From the NCBI RefSeq assembly GCF_028993635.1, contig NZ_CP118631.1:6634001-6698000 (forward strand): DNA of 64,000 nt. The letters run 5' to 3'. The notes under the pieces are model-generated. The model did no database searches and was not told the origin of the DNA. It saw only the letters and a program-made list of their open reading frames with translations. The position numbers were made by a program, and so were the translations under genes. Below, in pieces: positions 27,745 to 36,201 of this stretch (position 1 is its first letter; each line of letters starts with the position of its first letter). Source of the stretch: Mucilaginibacter sp. SJ (GTDB lineage: Bacteria > Bacteroidota > Bacteroidia > Sphingobacteriales > Sphingobacteriaceae).

Positions 27745-28254
27745 CTGGTGAATGTGCTTTTGAGTATGATAGCAAATAAGATAGAGCCATTCTAACCGGG
27801 TAAGCTCACCAAAGAAAGGAACTACCAGGTCAGTACTAATGGCATAAAGATCTCTGGAGGTAATTACTTCTCTAACCTGGATGATAGCTGTTTGTAATAA
27901 TTCGATAAGCTCAGATTTATTGTGCGGTCCATCTGATGGCAATATGTTTGGGGCTGATTTGAATTTGGCCTCAAAATCAAGGAACAGGTCTTTTATCATT
28001 TTTACCTTTTCGGCCGGATTTCTTTCTGCTGCTTTGTCGGCACCGTTAAGTACCGGAACAAGTTGTAAAGCCGATTTAAAAACATGCTCCGCTATCTGCC
28101 CGGCTGTCCATCCGCCGTGGGGTGGTACAATATTAATTTGCTGGTCATTAAATAAAGCAATAGTTGATAACAACTTACCGGCAGTATCTTCAAATACTTT
28201 CAGTAAGTTGATACGTGCATCGGTTTGAAGGGTGGTGGTTATTTGATTTTCCAT
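27718..28254 (-). CDS. DinB family protein
   Basis: The 178-residue product has the four-helix DinB/YfiT pattern: a first helix with FNDQQINIVPPHGGWTAGQI, the metal-ligand histidine in AGQIAEHVFKS, and a final helix with YLICYHTQKHIHQLKNVW supplying two further histidines. DinB-like proteins are metal-dependent thiol transferases or have unknown roles. It overlaps the end of the MFS gene by 27 bp in a convergent arrangement. Confidence 0.85.
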   Translation of the reverse strand: MENQITTTLQTDARINLLKVFEDTAGKLLSTIALFNDQQINIVPPHGGWTAGQIAEHVFKSALQLVPVLNGADKAAERNPAEKVKMIKDLFLDFEAKFKSAPNILPSDGPHNKSELIELLQTAIIQVREVITSRDLYAISTDLVVPFFGELTRLEWLYLICYHTQKHIHQLKNVWQSL

Positions 28255-28361
28255 GATGTTTTGAAGATTGATTTATACAAATCTCCATGCAAAATCAAAA
28301 TTTAAACCTTGTCGTTTGTGCCATAATTGGGGTGGTTTTGCGCCATTGCATGTGCAGGCGT

Positions 28362-28775
28362 TTAACTTTTCTTTTCGCCCAATGAAAACCAATTACCCGA
28401 GTCATCTTTAAATAAAGCCTCAAAACCGTAAAACTCTTTAGTAGGGGCTTTAGTAAACTCAACGCCTTTCGTTTTTAACTCCTCGTAAGTAGCTATAAGA
28501 TCGTTACATTCAAAAACGCCGAACCCAAAGGTGCCGCGCTGTACTAATTCGCGCATTTGATATGCCGACTGTGCGTCGAACATCATGCCCTCCGTTATGG
28601 CCATGAGTGATATTTCCAATTCGGGTTGCCCGGGAGGACACACAGTAAGCCAGCGCATTCCCGGCCCCATGGCGGCATCTGTATTTACGGTAAAGCCTAA
28701 TTTGTTTACATAAAAATCATAAGCGCTGTCCTGGTCAAGTACAAATACGCTCACATGGTTTAATTTAGTTATCAT
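28362..28775 (-). CDS. VOC family protein
   Basis: The 137-residue product follows the two-module VOC pattern: ITKLNHVSVFVLDQDSAYDF then KLGFTVNTDAAMGPGMRW, and a second module ending FEALFKDDSGNWFSLGEKKS. The H8, E55-like and terminal E residues fit a metal site. It precedes the AraC-type gene in transcription order reversed: the AraC gene (28826-29272) lies 50 bp upstream on the same strand, so the two probably share an operon. The substrate is unknown. Confidence 0.88.
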   Translation of the reverse strand: MITKLNHVSVFVLDQDSAYDFYVNKLGFTVNTDAAMGPGMRWLTVCPPGQPELEISLMAITEGMMFDAQSAYQMRELVQRGTFGFGVFECNDLIATYEELKTKGVEFTKAPTKEFYGFEALFKDDSGNWFSLGEKKS

Positions 28776-28825
28776 TTTAGTGTTGTTTTGATAAACCCAA
28801 AGTCGGTATCAAAAAAGAACCGGGT

Positions 28826-29272
28826 TTATTGAAAATTGCGATTTCGCAACCATTCTTTTTCACGGGCAAAACAACCTGGTATAAATTTGAGAGGCGATTG
28901 CTGCATCTCCGCCTGCCGTTTAAGTTCTGTCTGCTGGTAGTTTGCCGGAGAACAGGAGGTGATCTTTTTAAATAAAGCTGAAAATGAAGTAACACTGTCA
29001 AAACCTACAGCATAACAAACATCAGCAACGGAGAGACCTCTTTTTAATAGCAGCCGGGCATTTTCAACTCGAACCTGGATGAGGTATTGATGCGGTGTTT
29101 TACCATAGATGTTCTTAAATAACCTGATGAAATGATATTTGGAAAAATAAGCCTCGTCGGCAATATCGTTCAGGTCGATGGGGTTATGATAATTTTTATC
29201 AATGAATAACTTAGCCTGTACAAGCCTGCGGTAAAGGTATATTTTGGGTAATTGATCAGTCATTTCAGGCAT
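28826..29272 (-). CDS. AraC family DNA-binding protein (HTH only)
   Basis: The 148-residue product is little more than the double-HTH of AraC/XylS proteins: LFIDKNYHNPIDLNDIADEA for the first helix-turn-helix and the signature GLSVADVCYAVGFDSVTSFS in the second. No effector domain is present, as in SoxS-like short members. It sits upstream of a VOC gene and may control it. The start codon could also be at 29263. Confidence 0.9.
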   Translation of the reverse strand: MPEMTDQLPKIYLYRRLVQAKLFIDKNYHNPIDLNDIADEAYFSKYHFIRLFKNIYGKTPHQYLIQVRVENARLLLKRGLSVADVCYAVGFDSVTSFSALFKKITSCSPANYQQTELKRQAEMQQSPLKFIPGCFAREKEWLRNRNFQ

Positions 29273-29302
29273 AAATATCGGCTTTTATTATTTGAAAGCG
29301 CG

Positions 29303-30505
29303 CTACCTGTTAAAACTGAACAATTGAACATGCTCGTTCTTTTTCTCCAGGATAAGATCATGGATGATTTCAGCAGCAATTACGCTAAAAGTGATACCAT
29401 TACCTCCAAAGCCAAGCGCAAAATAAGTGTCCGGTCTTTCGGGGATGCTGCCAATATAAGGCAAGCCATCTTTAGTGTTTGCAAAAGCACCGGCCCAGCT
29501 AAAATCAGCTTTTAATGGGATGTGCGGCATTTTTTTGAGAAAAGCCTGCTGCAGCATGCCCGCCTTTCGTTTAATAACAGAAGGCTGGATATGCGGATGA
29601 TGAAAAGGGTCATCGCGGCCCCCAACCAGGATTCGGTTTTCGCTTACAGCCCTGAAATACATGTAGGGTACGGCAGTTTCCCAAATCAGGCTGTTCTTAT
29701 ACCAGAAATGTACATCGGGCAAAGGCTCGGAAACCAGTGCGTAAGTTGAGTTGATCTCGGCTATTTTTTTAGGGATATATTTTAAGCTTTCATAACCGCA
29801 TGCAATAACCAGCTTTTTAGCTTTGATAACGGAACCGTTGCCGGTTTGCAGCGTTATACCTTGTTTATGATGCTCAATGGTTTTAATATCAGTGTTGCTG
29901 TATACTTTATGACCGGCTTTGCCAAAATTTGTAAGTAAAGCATGGGTAAGCAGATATGCGTCGACTTCCCCGCCATCTGCAGAGAAAATAGCCCCGGAAG
30001 CTTTAAACCTAAATTTCTGTTCAATTTCATCAGCCTCGAGCCAATGTACATCAAAATCATGTTTTTTACGGAGCTTATATTCCTGCATTAACGATGCCGT
30101 ATGTGTTTTGAAGCTGGCATACTGCAAACTTGGCTTAAGGCTAAAATCAAAAGCGGGTTTAAGTGATATGCACAAATCAGCAATATCGTAAATAGCTTTG
30201 CGGCAAAGTTGATAGCTTTTTAAGGCATTAGCTTCGCCGACCAGATCTTTTAAAGATGTAAGAGGCGTATCAATTTCATATTGCAGGAAAGCAGTGCTGG
30301 CCGCGGTACTACCCATACCAACGTGGCGCTTATCAAAAACGGCTACACTGAAACCCGAGTTGCGGAGCTGCCAGGCCGTTAAAGCAGCGCTGATGCCGGC
30401 TCCAATAATGGCCACATCCAGCTTCAAATCTTTTTGAAGAGAAGGGTAGGAGGCAACTATGCCATTTTTTATTAGCCAGTAAGGCTGTTGTTCATATAAA
30501 TTCAT
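29303..30505 (-). CDS. FAD-dependent oxidoreductase (DAO family)
   Basis: The 400-residue product has a Rossmann dinucleotide motif at residues 31-36 (VAIIGAGISAALTAWQL) followed by an acidic-type strand end (VAVFDKRHVGMGSTAAST), as in glycine/D-amino-acid oxidase-like enzymes. The C-terminus carries the second FAD contact, YFALGFGGNGITFSVIAAEI. The family oxidises amines or amino acids. Its substrate cannot be fixed from sequence. It is a monocistron between the AraC gene and the tRNA. Confidence 0.88.
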   Translation of the reverse strand: MNLYEQQPYWLIKNGIVASYPSLQKDLKLDVAIIGAGISAALTAWQLRNSGFSVAVFDKRHVGMGSTAASTAFLQYEIDTPLTSLKDLVGEANALKSYQLCRKAIYDIADLCISLKPAFDFSLKPSLQYASFKTHTASLMQEYKLRKKHDFDVHWLEADEIEQKFRFKASGAIFSADGGEVDAYLLTHALLTNFGKAGHKVYSNTDIKTIEHHKQGITLQTGNGSVIKAKKLVIACGYESLKYIPKKIAEINSTYALVSEPLPDVHFWYKNSLIWETAVPYMYFRAVSENRILVGGRDDPFHHPHIQPSVIKRKAGMLQQAFLKKMPHIPLKADFSWAGAFANTKDGLPYIGSIPERPDTYFALGFGGNGITFSVIAAEIIHDLILEKKNEHVQLFSFNR

Positions 30506-30683
30506 GGGTTTGAACAGCTATAGCAGAACAACATAAAATCCTTTTTTAAGTTTTTTGGAGGGAAATCAGGTGTAATAACAGGGTTGTTCAGTATTTTAAG
30601 GAACCATAAAGAATTTAATTTAAGGCAATATTTTGTTAATGAGCAGATTATATGGAGGCTTAAAAAATCTTTCAAAAAAAATT

Positions 30684-30712
30684 TTGCAACTTAATTTAAA
30701 ATCCTACTTTTG
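30684..30712 (+). promoter_or_regulatory. Promoter of the tRNA-Pro gene
   Basis: A TTG (30684-30686, within TTTTG) lies 18 bp before TACTTTTG (30705-30712), a full match to the TAnnTTTG -7 element, and transcription would begin about 10 bp before the tRNA. This is the best Bacteroidota-type promoter in the window. Confidence 0.75.
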
Positions 30713-30730
30713 CACACCCAATCAGGGAGA

Positions 30731-30804
30731 CGGGATGTAGCGTAGCCCGGTATCGCGCCACATTTGGGATGTGGAGGCCGCAGGTTCGAATCCTGCCATC
30801 CCGA
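30731..30804 (+). tRNA. tRNA-Pro (UGG)
   Basis: A 74-nt cloverleaf with acceptor stem CGGGATG/CATCCCG and discriminator A. The anticodon stem CCACA/TGTGG encloses TTTGGGA, giving anticodon UGG for proline. The T-arm is GCAGG-TTCGAAT-CCTGC. CCA is not encoded. Its 3' end is the attL site of the island, and it was restored by the integration. A near-identical copy lies at 51798. Confidence 0.97.
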
Positions 30805-30806
30805 CT
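30791..30806 (+). repeat. attL of the island
   Basis: TCCTGCCATCCCGACT spans the T-arm 3' strand and acceptor stem of tRNA-Pro and is repeated exactly at 51682-51697. Confidence 0.88.
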
Positions 30807-30828
30807 GATACCAAGTCAAAATGGAGTA

Positions 30829-30861
30829 AAAACCCGCAAATCACACTGATTTGCGGGTTTT
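30829..30861 (+). terminator. Terminator inside the island left end
   Basis: AAAACCCGCAAATCA (30829-30843) pairs perfectly with TGATTTGCGGGTTTT (30847-30861) over a 3-nt loop, followed by further Ts. The 15-bp stem should stop read-through from the tRNA into the island. The 31-1091 stretch after it (30862-31091) shows no gene and probably contains the recombinase core-arm binding region. Confidence 0.85.
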
Positions 30862-31091
30862 TTGTTTTTATTCCCACCAAAAAGCACCAATCAATATCAA
30901 GGAAGATGTGAGCAATTGCGTGAGTAAATTAAGTGTTTTACATTTACTCACAAAAATAGACTTAAATAATTGTAAATCAATTTATTAAGTCATTTATTTT
31001 GATTGCTTTTGATGGGTTTTGTCCCCTCTTTTTGTGACTAAAATTCATCACCTGCGTCAATGATTATCAAGTAAAATTAAAATGAATTGAT

Positions 31092-32321
31092 ATGAGGAGC
31101 AGTAACACATTTGGTATTCAGTTTGTAATCAGGCTGTCCAAGCTACAAAAAACCGAACCCGCAACAGTATTTGCGCGTATCTCTGTTAACGGCAGGCGTT
31201 GTGAAATTTCTTTGAAAAAGAAGATCAACCCGCAAAATTGGGATGATGTAAAGGGTAAAGCGCGGGGTACGAAAGATGAAATCCGCAAACTTAATGAGCA
31301 TATTGAGCGGGTACGCACATTGATAGCCGATGGCTATCATGCCCTGGTGCAACAGAAAAAAGTTGTAACAGTTGATGCAGTTAAAGCCTTATTTCTCGGA
31401 GACGATGAAAATGAAATGACTTTGATAAAACTTGGCGAGTATCATAATTCAGAAATGAAAGATAAGCTTGCCGATGGTACAATGAAGAATTATTATACCA
31501 CCCAAAAGTATATTGCAAAGTTTCTAAAGGAAAAACTTCACAGGAATGATATTAGTCTCGCCGAGTTGAACTACAAGTTTATAATTGACTTTGAGACCTA
31601 TTTAAGCAAGCATCAACCTAAAGACCACCAAAAGCCATTACATAACAACGGCATCATGAAACACCTTGAACGCCTTTGTAAAATGGTAAATATGGCGGTT
31701 ACGATGGATTGGTTAAACAAAGACCCTTTTGCTAAGTTCAAACAGCATTTTGATAAGGTGGAAAGGTTTTACCTTACCAAAGAGGAATTAGCAGCCATCG
31801 AGAAGAAAAAATTTAGCATCGAGCGTTTGCAAACCGTTAAAGACCTTTTTCTTTTCAGTTGTTACACAGGTTTGGCCTATATAGATACAATGAACCTGAC
31901 CACTGAAAACATTATTAAAGGCATCGACGGAAACGATTGGCTGATTACGAGCAGGCAGAAAACCGCTACTGATGTGCGTGTTCCTTTATTACCACAAGCC
32001 GAAGCATTGATAAAGAAGTATAAAAATCACCCCAAAGCTTCTAATCATGGCACTTTGTTCCCGGTGATTTCCAATCAAAAGACAAACTCATATCTTAAAG
32101 AGATTGCCGATTTGTGCAACATCAACAAAGCTATAACTTTTCACATAGCCAGGCACACTTTCGCAACAACGGTAACTTTGAGTAACGGGGTGCCAATTGA
32201 ATCAGTTAGTAAAATGCTTGGACACACCACTATTCGTTCAACACAGGTATATGCAAAAGTCGTTGAACAGAAACTTAGTGAGGATATGTTGAATTTGCGA
32301 AAAAGGATGGCTAACCAGTAA
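31092..32321 (+). CDS. Tyrosine site-specific integrase of the island
   Basis: The 409-residue product has an N-terminal arm-binding region (LQKTEPATVFARISVNGRRC), a SAM-like core-binding domain, and a C-terminal catalytic domain with HIARH (H351, R354), LGHTTIRSTQVY with H378 and nucleophile Y387. The first catalytic arginine of the usual TGLR motif is replaced: the box reads CYTGLAYID, as in many Bacteroidota integrases of the CTnDOT type. It sits at the tRNA end of the element and reads inward, as expected for the enzyme that integrated the island into tRNA-Pro. A long hairpin follows the gene. Confidence 0.95.
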   Translation: MRSSNTFGIQFVIRLSKLQKTEPATVFARISVNGRRCEISLKKKINPQNWDDVKGKARGTKDEIRKLNEHIERVRTLIADGYHALVQQKKVVTVDAVKALFLGDDENEMTLIKLGEYHNSEMKDKLADGTMKNYYTTQKYIAKFLKEKLHRNDISLAELNYKFIIDFETYLSKHQPKDHQKPLHNNGIMKHLERLCKMVNMAVTMDWLNKDPFAKFKQHFDKVERFYLTKEELAAIEKKKFSIERLQTVKDLFLFSCYTGLAYIDTMNLTTENIIKGIDGNDWLITSRQKTATDVRVPLLPQAEALIKKYKNHPKASNHGTLFPVISNQKTNSYLKEIADLCNINKAITFHIARHTFATTVTLSNGVPIESVSKMLGHTTIRSTQVYAKVVEQKLSEDMLNLRKRMANQ

Positions 32322-32334
32322 CTCATTTTGCGAA

Positions 32335-32388
32335 ATAAGAAGATGCACATAAAGATTACTTTCAAAATCTTTATGTGCATCTTCTTAT
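32335..32388. terminator. Perfect 23-bp hairpin after the integrase gene
   Basis: A 23-nt arm (32335-32357, beginning ATAAGAAGATGC) is the exact reverse complement of 32366-32388, with an 8-nt loop. It lies between the ends of two convergent genes and probably terminates both. The stem is longer than needed for termination, so another origin such as a small palindromic insertion is possible. Confidence 0.7.
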
Positions 32389-32418
32389 GAATAGTCGTTT
32401 ATATCAACAAATTCTTAA

Positions 32419-32973
32419 TCAGATTACCCCGGTTCTACCAGCCTCTAAATAATGGATATAATAGTCAAGATTACTGAATACTTTATCGAGTATTTGAAGC
32501 AAATATGGGCTAACAGACCCCATACTCAATGTATTAGTTAATGGAAAACCATGATAGTTATGTAAATGTTGCAGAATATCATTCAACTCTAAAGGGGATA
32601 GTTGATTAAAGGGATTTTCATTCCGATAATCCGCCATTGGAGACAAATGTATAAACGCGCAACCCAATTTATAGACGGAATTGGTCCAGCCATGTAAGTT
32701 GTCAGCTAAATTTACCATGTGTCTATCCGTAATAGTGGTACGGGTATTGGGAAGTGTCCATTTTTCATTGTGTAAAGTCTGAATGATAAAATGCTGGCGC
32801 GAAGTCAGATTTTGATTTAAAAGAAATATCACTCTGACCATGGAATCAAGTTCTTGTCGTAATATCGATACAACTTGACCATATAACCCATTTGCAAATA
32901 GTAATCTTCCGGCAGACAGATGCTCTGCCGACCTTTCTCTTAAAATTCTACAAAATTGCTCGGTAGTGGTCAT
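32419..32973 (-). CDS. Helical partner protein of nuclease-like gene, function unknown
   Basis: The 184-residue product is predicted to be almost wholly helical and has no membrane segment. The segment VVSILRQELDSMVRVIFLLN and the later YKLGCAFIHLSPMADYR resemble helical RNA- or nucleotide-binding proteins of HEPN-like families in defence loci, but no R-x4-6-H motif is clear, so I do not assign it. It starts 6 bp after the stop of the nuclease-like gene, so the two are surely co-transcribed. Confidence 0.65.
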   Translation of the reverse strand: MTTTEQFCRILRERSAEHLSAGRLLFANGLYGQVVSILRQELDSMVRVIFLLNQNLTSRQHFIIQTLHNEKWTLPNTRTTITDRHMVNLADNLHGWTNSVYKLGCAFIHLSPMADYRNENPFNQLSPLELNDILQHLHNYHGFPLTNTLSMGSVSPYLLQILDKVFSNLDYYIHYLEAGRTGVI

Positions 32974-32979
32974 TTGAAA

Positions 32980-33933
32980 TCAATAATGGTTTCTGTAGTG
33001 CAACAATTCACTATCTACGGATTCAAGCTTATTCGCAGATAAAACAGTATTTAAGCTTTTCAAACAATCAACTCTCAAAATGTTAAATTGATCTGCAAGT
33101 TCATTATTTAATACTTCTAAGCACGTTTGATGCTCACGAATTTCCTTTTTCTGCAATCCTTTTTGGTAAAGTTTGCGAATTTCATCTAACTTTTTGTAGA
33201 TATCGCCTATTGCTATCCTCCATTCCTGTTGAGTTAGTGATGTGTAAGGAAACGATGTTGCTAACAAATCACCCCGCCGGTTATATAGTTTGCCTGTTTG
33301 GATTGCTTCCATCGTATCTTTTATAGCCTTTATGAAATCACCTCCACTTTCTTCACCCCTTATTTCACGTGCATAAGCAGGTCTGCTAAAGGCCATTTTC
33401 AGCATAGAAAGAAAATGTACATTCTTATCGTAACGATGAACATTTACCAAAATGTCCGTGTAATACCAATAGAGCAAGTTATCATGTCGTTCTATATGGG
33501 CCTGGAAATCTTCCCAAAACCAAATATCAACCTTAAACTTACCATGATTGATTCTTTGGTGGTTTATATCCCGGATTATATCTTGAATTTTAGTATCGCG
33601 TGAAGCTGTAGTCGCGAAAATTAATTGATCTAAACTTGGGTTTTTAATTTCCTCGGCCGCTATTATCTCACTATCTATTAATGCCTTAGTTAGTAAACTA
33701 TGATTTAGTAATTCGCCATTGGAACTTGTGAGTGATTTTTTTTTACACTGGAAGCCGGTAAAGTTGTTGTTGTGATCGTAACCAAAAATATCTATACCTG
33801 ATTGCGACTGTCCTTGACTACCATAGTGATGCCAACCATGTTGAGGCCATATTACATCTACAACACCTTTAGTTAGTTTTTCAAATTCTTGCCATGTTTG
33901 AGGCGGCAACAGAGACGCGGTGATATTTCCCAT
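32980..33933 (-). CDS. PD-(D/E)XK nuclease-like protein, candidate defence effector
   Basis: The 317-residue product has an N-terminal restriction-endonuclease-like domain: a helix with WQEFEKLTKGVV, then QSGIDIFGYDHNN with D48 and, one strand later, GFQCKKK with Q62-x-K64, the QxK form of the PD-(D/E)XK active site found in Mrr-like nucleases. A middle region with SLDQLIFATTASRDTKIQDI and VDIWFWEDFQAHIE is typical of the same class. The rest is helical. No partner ATPase is adjacent. Together with the downstream 184-residue protein it forms a two-gene unit of a kind I cannot name; defence is an inference from the domain and from its neighbours. Confidence 0.75.
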   Translation of the reverse strand: MGNITASLLPPQTWQEFEKLTKGVVDVIWPQHGWHHYGSQGQSQSGIDIFGYDHNNNFTGFQCKKKSLTSSNGELLNHSLLTKALIDSEIIAAEEIKNPSLDQLIFATTASRDTKIQDIIRDINHQRINHGKFKVDIWFWEDFQAHIERHDNLLYWYYTDILVNVHRYDKNVHFLSMLKMAFSRPAYAREIRGEESGGDFIKAIKDTMEAIQTGKLYNRRGDLLATSFPYTSLTQQEWRIAIGDIYKKLDEIRKLYQKGLQKKEIREHQTCLEVLNNELADQFNILRVDCLKSLNTVLSANKLESVDSELLHYRNHY

Positions 33934-34106
33934 ACTCGTGATTAGGTTATTGATTGTAAATATAATATTAATTGCATGGTGACTGAAACGCGCACAATGA
34001 ATTTAAATAACCCATCATAACTATCTATGCAGCATATATTATATTTCTAAAACCAAATTTTAAAAAAGGGCGTTAAAACACATATTGAATTAATTGACCT
34101 CAAACC

Positions 34107-34868
34107 ATGCCTAACAAATACTTCAAACCACATAAGCCTTACGACCGCAACCCACATAAATATGATATAGGTGTATTTGTCGGATTAAAGAAAGGTTACG
34201 AGGATAATCTATTCATAAAGAAACTGTTTACACTACCCGAACTCGAATACGCCGCTTATTACCTGTATCACCTGACTTACTTCTTAAATAAGGAGCCTAA
34301 CGGTGAGCAGGAGTTTTTTTCTTTCGTGTGGCAGATCGTTTTAAGGCGTATCAAATTTATAGAAACCAAAGACCCTTTTAATTCGAGCCATGCGCTGGAC
34401 ATGGAAATACTCGACAAACTACTCAGCTTTCAAAAGTACCTGCGCTCTATCGACCAGTGGAATACCCAAAAAACGTTGCCCGAAATCATTGCAGACCAAC
34501 AGGACGAGATCAGGAAACAGCAGGTCGAAATAGGTACATTAAAAGAAGACCTAAAAGCAGCAAGGAAGTTAGAGACGCAAGAGTATATTAACATTGCAGA
34601 TGGTTACCTCTTAAGCTTTTTGGATATATGTCTGCAAGCGCAGGAAGCTATGTTACCGGATAGCAGCAAAGAGTTGGTATTTTCCCAAACGCAAATCGTT
34701 TGGTGCAAGATGATTGCTAAGTATTTCAGAGAGGATAATAACGAGATCAGTTTGGAAACCATACGCCGCTATTTCCCTGCCGATAAGAATAACCCCGGCT
34801 CGAAATACGCCAAAATCCCATCGGAACTAAAGTTGTTTCAACTTAAACCCGCGCGAAAGCGGAGTTGA
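34107..34868 (+). CDS. Hypothetical protein of the mobilization region
   Basis: The 253-residue product is soluble, with a helical region and a short coiled coil (IIADQQDEIRKQQVEIGTLK). The basic N-terminus MPNKYFKPHKPYDRNPHKYD and C-terminal RRYFPADKNNPGSKYAKIP suggest nucleic-acid contact. I do not recognise the family. Genes of similar size often precede excisionase and mob genes in Bacteroidota elements, and here it lies 164 bp before the first excisionase-like gene. Confidence 0.65.
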   Translation: MPNKYFKPHKPYDRNPHKYDIGVFVGLKKGYEDNLFIKKLFTLPELEYAAYYLYHLTYFLNKEPNGEQEFFSFVWQIVLRRIKFIETKDPFNSSHALDMEILDKLLSFQKYLRSIDQWNTQKTLPEIIADQQDEIRKQQVEIGTLKEDLKAARKLETQEYINIADGYLLSFLDICLQAQEAMLPDSSKELVFSQTQIVWCKMIAKYFREDNNEISLETIRRYFPADKNNPGSKYAKIPSELKLFQLKPARKRS

Positions 34869-35032
34869 AAACCGTTCAAAACTAACCGTATTTGTTTTCT
34901 CTTTTCACAAGCAACAATAGCTTGAATTTCAGCATTGTACAGGCTTATCACAGCTTGTTATAAACGCCGTCAATTTAACCACGCAGTTCCGCGTGGTCAC
35001 GCCCGCGACACCTTTTTATTTTCATTTGCTTC

Positions 35033-35299
35033 ATGGAAATCATCAACCAGGAAGCCCTAAGCCGGTGTGTCAGGGATGCAGTCAGGGCAGAATTACAGGA
35101 ACATTTTAAGATGGGCGAAACATCGCCACAGGACGAACGGCTATTGTCCAAACAAGAACTGTCCGAAGAATTGGGCGTGTCATTGGTCACGCTTACGGAC
35201 TGGATGAAAAAGGGGCTACCCTATTTACGCCTGCATAAGCGGGTTTATTTCAAAAAGAGCGAAGTGCTCAAAATCATGCAACAAAAAACTAAAGATTAA
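35033..35299 (+). CDS. Excisionase-like helix-turn-helix protein 1
   Basis: The 88-residue product has a MerR-type HTH in its second half: LLSKQELSEELGVSLVTLTD followed by WMKKGLPYLRLHKRVYFKKS, the standard wing of the excisionase/DNA-binding HTH_17 family. It is followed 12 bp later by a second protein of the same kind. Such pairs regulate excision and mobilization genes in Bacteroidota elements. Confidence 0.85.
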   Translation: MEIINQEALSRCVRDAVRAELQEHFKMGETSPQDERLLSKQELSEELGVSLVTLTDWMKKGLPYLRLHKRVYFKKSEVLKIMQQKTKD

Positions 35300-35311
35300 C
35301 AGGAGGGCAAA

Positions 35312-35572
35312 ATGAACATCGAGTTTATCACGAAAGAGGATTTGAAAAAGTTGGAGAACTTATTACACGAGATCAAGGGACTTTTAAAGCCAGGTCAGGG
35401 TCAAAGTAAGCAGTGGTTAAAAAGCTACGAGGTCAGGAAGCTGCTTAATATTTCGCCCGGCACTTTGCAGAATTTAAGGGTCAACGGCACTCTCCGATAT
35501 ACCAAGATCGGCGGCCTGCTTTATTACAAGCGGGAGGACATTGAAACACTTTTGGAGGGCAACGGCAAGTAG
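35312..35572 (+). CDS. Excisionase-like helix-turn-helix protein 2
   Basis: The 86-residue product has an HTH_17 domain in its second half (WLKSYEVRKLLNISPGTLQN then LRVNGTLRYTKIGGLLYYKR). A clear AGGAGG sequence lies 5 bases before the ATG, which is unusual for this phylum and suggests strong translation. It is in an operon with the preceding HTH gene, and the hairpin-rich candidate oriT begins right at its stop codon. Confidence 0.88.
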   Translation: MNIEFITKEDLKKLENLLHEIKGLLKPGQGQSKQWLKSYEVRKLLNISPGTLQNLRVNGTLRYTKIGGLLYYKREDIETLLEGNGK

Positions 35573-35817
35573 GGCTTCGTGTACGAAGCCAAAGCGAAGC
35601 TTTGGTGAAAAGTCGGCGCAGCATACCGCTTGCGGTATAGCTGTATAACTGGAGATACCGGCCGGAGGCCGTTAACCAAACCCATTTGCCGATAAGAAGC
35701 AAGTTTGTGTTTTCGGTACCCGAAAACTCCGCCCATGCCTTCGGCAGGACGGCAAACTTGCTTTTTGCTCCCGATGGTCGCAAAAAGGGAAAGAGGATTT
35801 AAGGACGATATAAGTGT
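35573..35817. other. Hairpin-rich region, candidate oriT
   Basis: Between the HTH gene and mobC lie at least six inverted repeats in 190 bp: GGCTTCGT/ACGAAGCC (35573-35590), CCAAAGC/GCTTTGG (35589-35605), ATACCGC/GCGGTAT (35623-35638), CGGCC/GGCCG (35659-35671), GTTTTCGG/CCGAAAAC (35709-35727), and an outer pair AGCAAGTTTG/CAAACTTGCT (35698-35707 and 35753-35762). No gene fits. The position directly before a relaxase operon makes it the natural place for a transfer origin. Which hairpin holds the nick site cannot be told. Confidence 0.6.
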
Positions 35818-36201
35818 ATGGAAACCACAGTAAAGACCGTAACAAAAACGGCAAAGTCGAAGCACAAGGGCGGCAGGCCGAAAGTCAGCATCAAGCGTGA
35901 ATCCCACGCCAAGATCCGGCTGACTGCTACCGAGCGAATACTATACAATGGCCGCGCTAAAGATGCAGGAATGAGCTTAAGCGATTTTGTAAGAGCGGCG
36001 GTAAAGTCCGCAAGGGTTATCGCCCGGCTATCGGTGGAGGATATGAAAATAATGCGCATGATGATGGGACTTGCCAACAACTTAAACCAGTTGACCCGGC
36101 TTGCCCATCGGGACGGGCTACTTTCCGTTGCCCGAAAATGCAGTGAAGTTTTAAACGAGATTGACCAGGCATTAAAATATTTCAACAACGATGATCGCTA
36201 A
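35818..36201 (+). CDS. MobC-like mobilization accessory protein
   Basis: The 127-residue product has a basic N-terminus, a ribbon-helix-helix-like segment (KIRLTATERILYNGRAKDAG then MSLSDFVRAAVKSA) and a MobC-type C-terminal helix pair (ANNLNQLTRLAHRDGLLSVA). MobC proteins bind oriT and help the relaxase assemble. Its end overlaps the relaxase start by 11 bp, indicating translational coupling. Confidence 0.88.
   Translation: METTVKTVTKTAKSKHKGGRPKVSIKRESHAKIRLTATERILYNGRAKDAGMSLSDFVRAAVKSARVIARLSVEDMKIMRMMMGLANNLNQLTRLAHRDGLLSVARKCSEVLNEIDQALKYFNNDDR

Noticed and set aside
35481..35907. Overlapping minus-strand open frames of 100-127 residues across the candidate oriT
   Set aside because: They pass through palindromes and overlap the HTH and mobC genes; composition is not protein-like.
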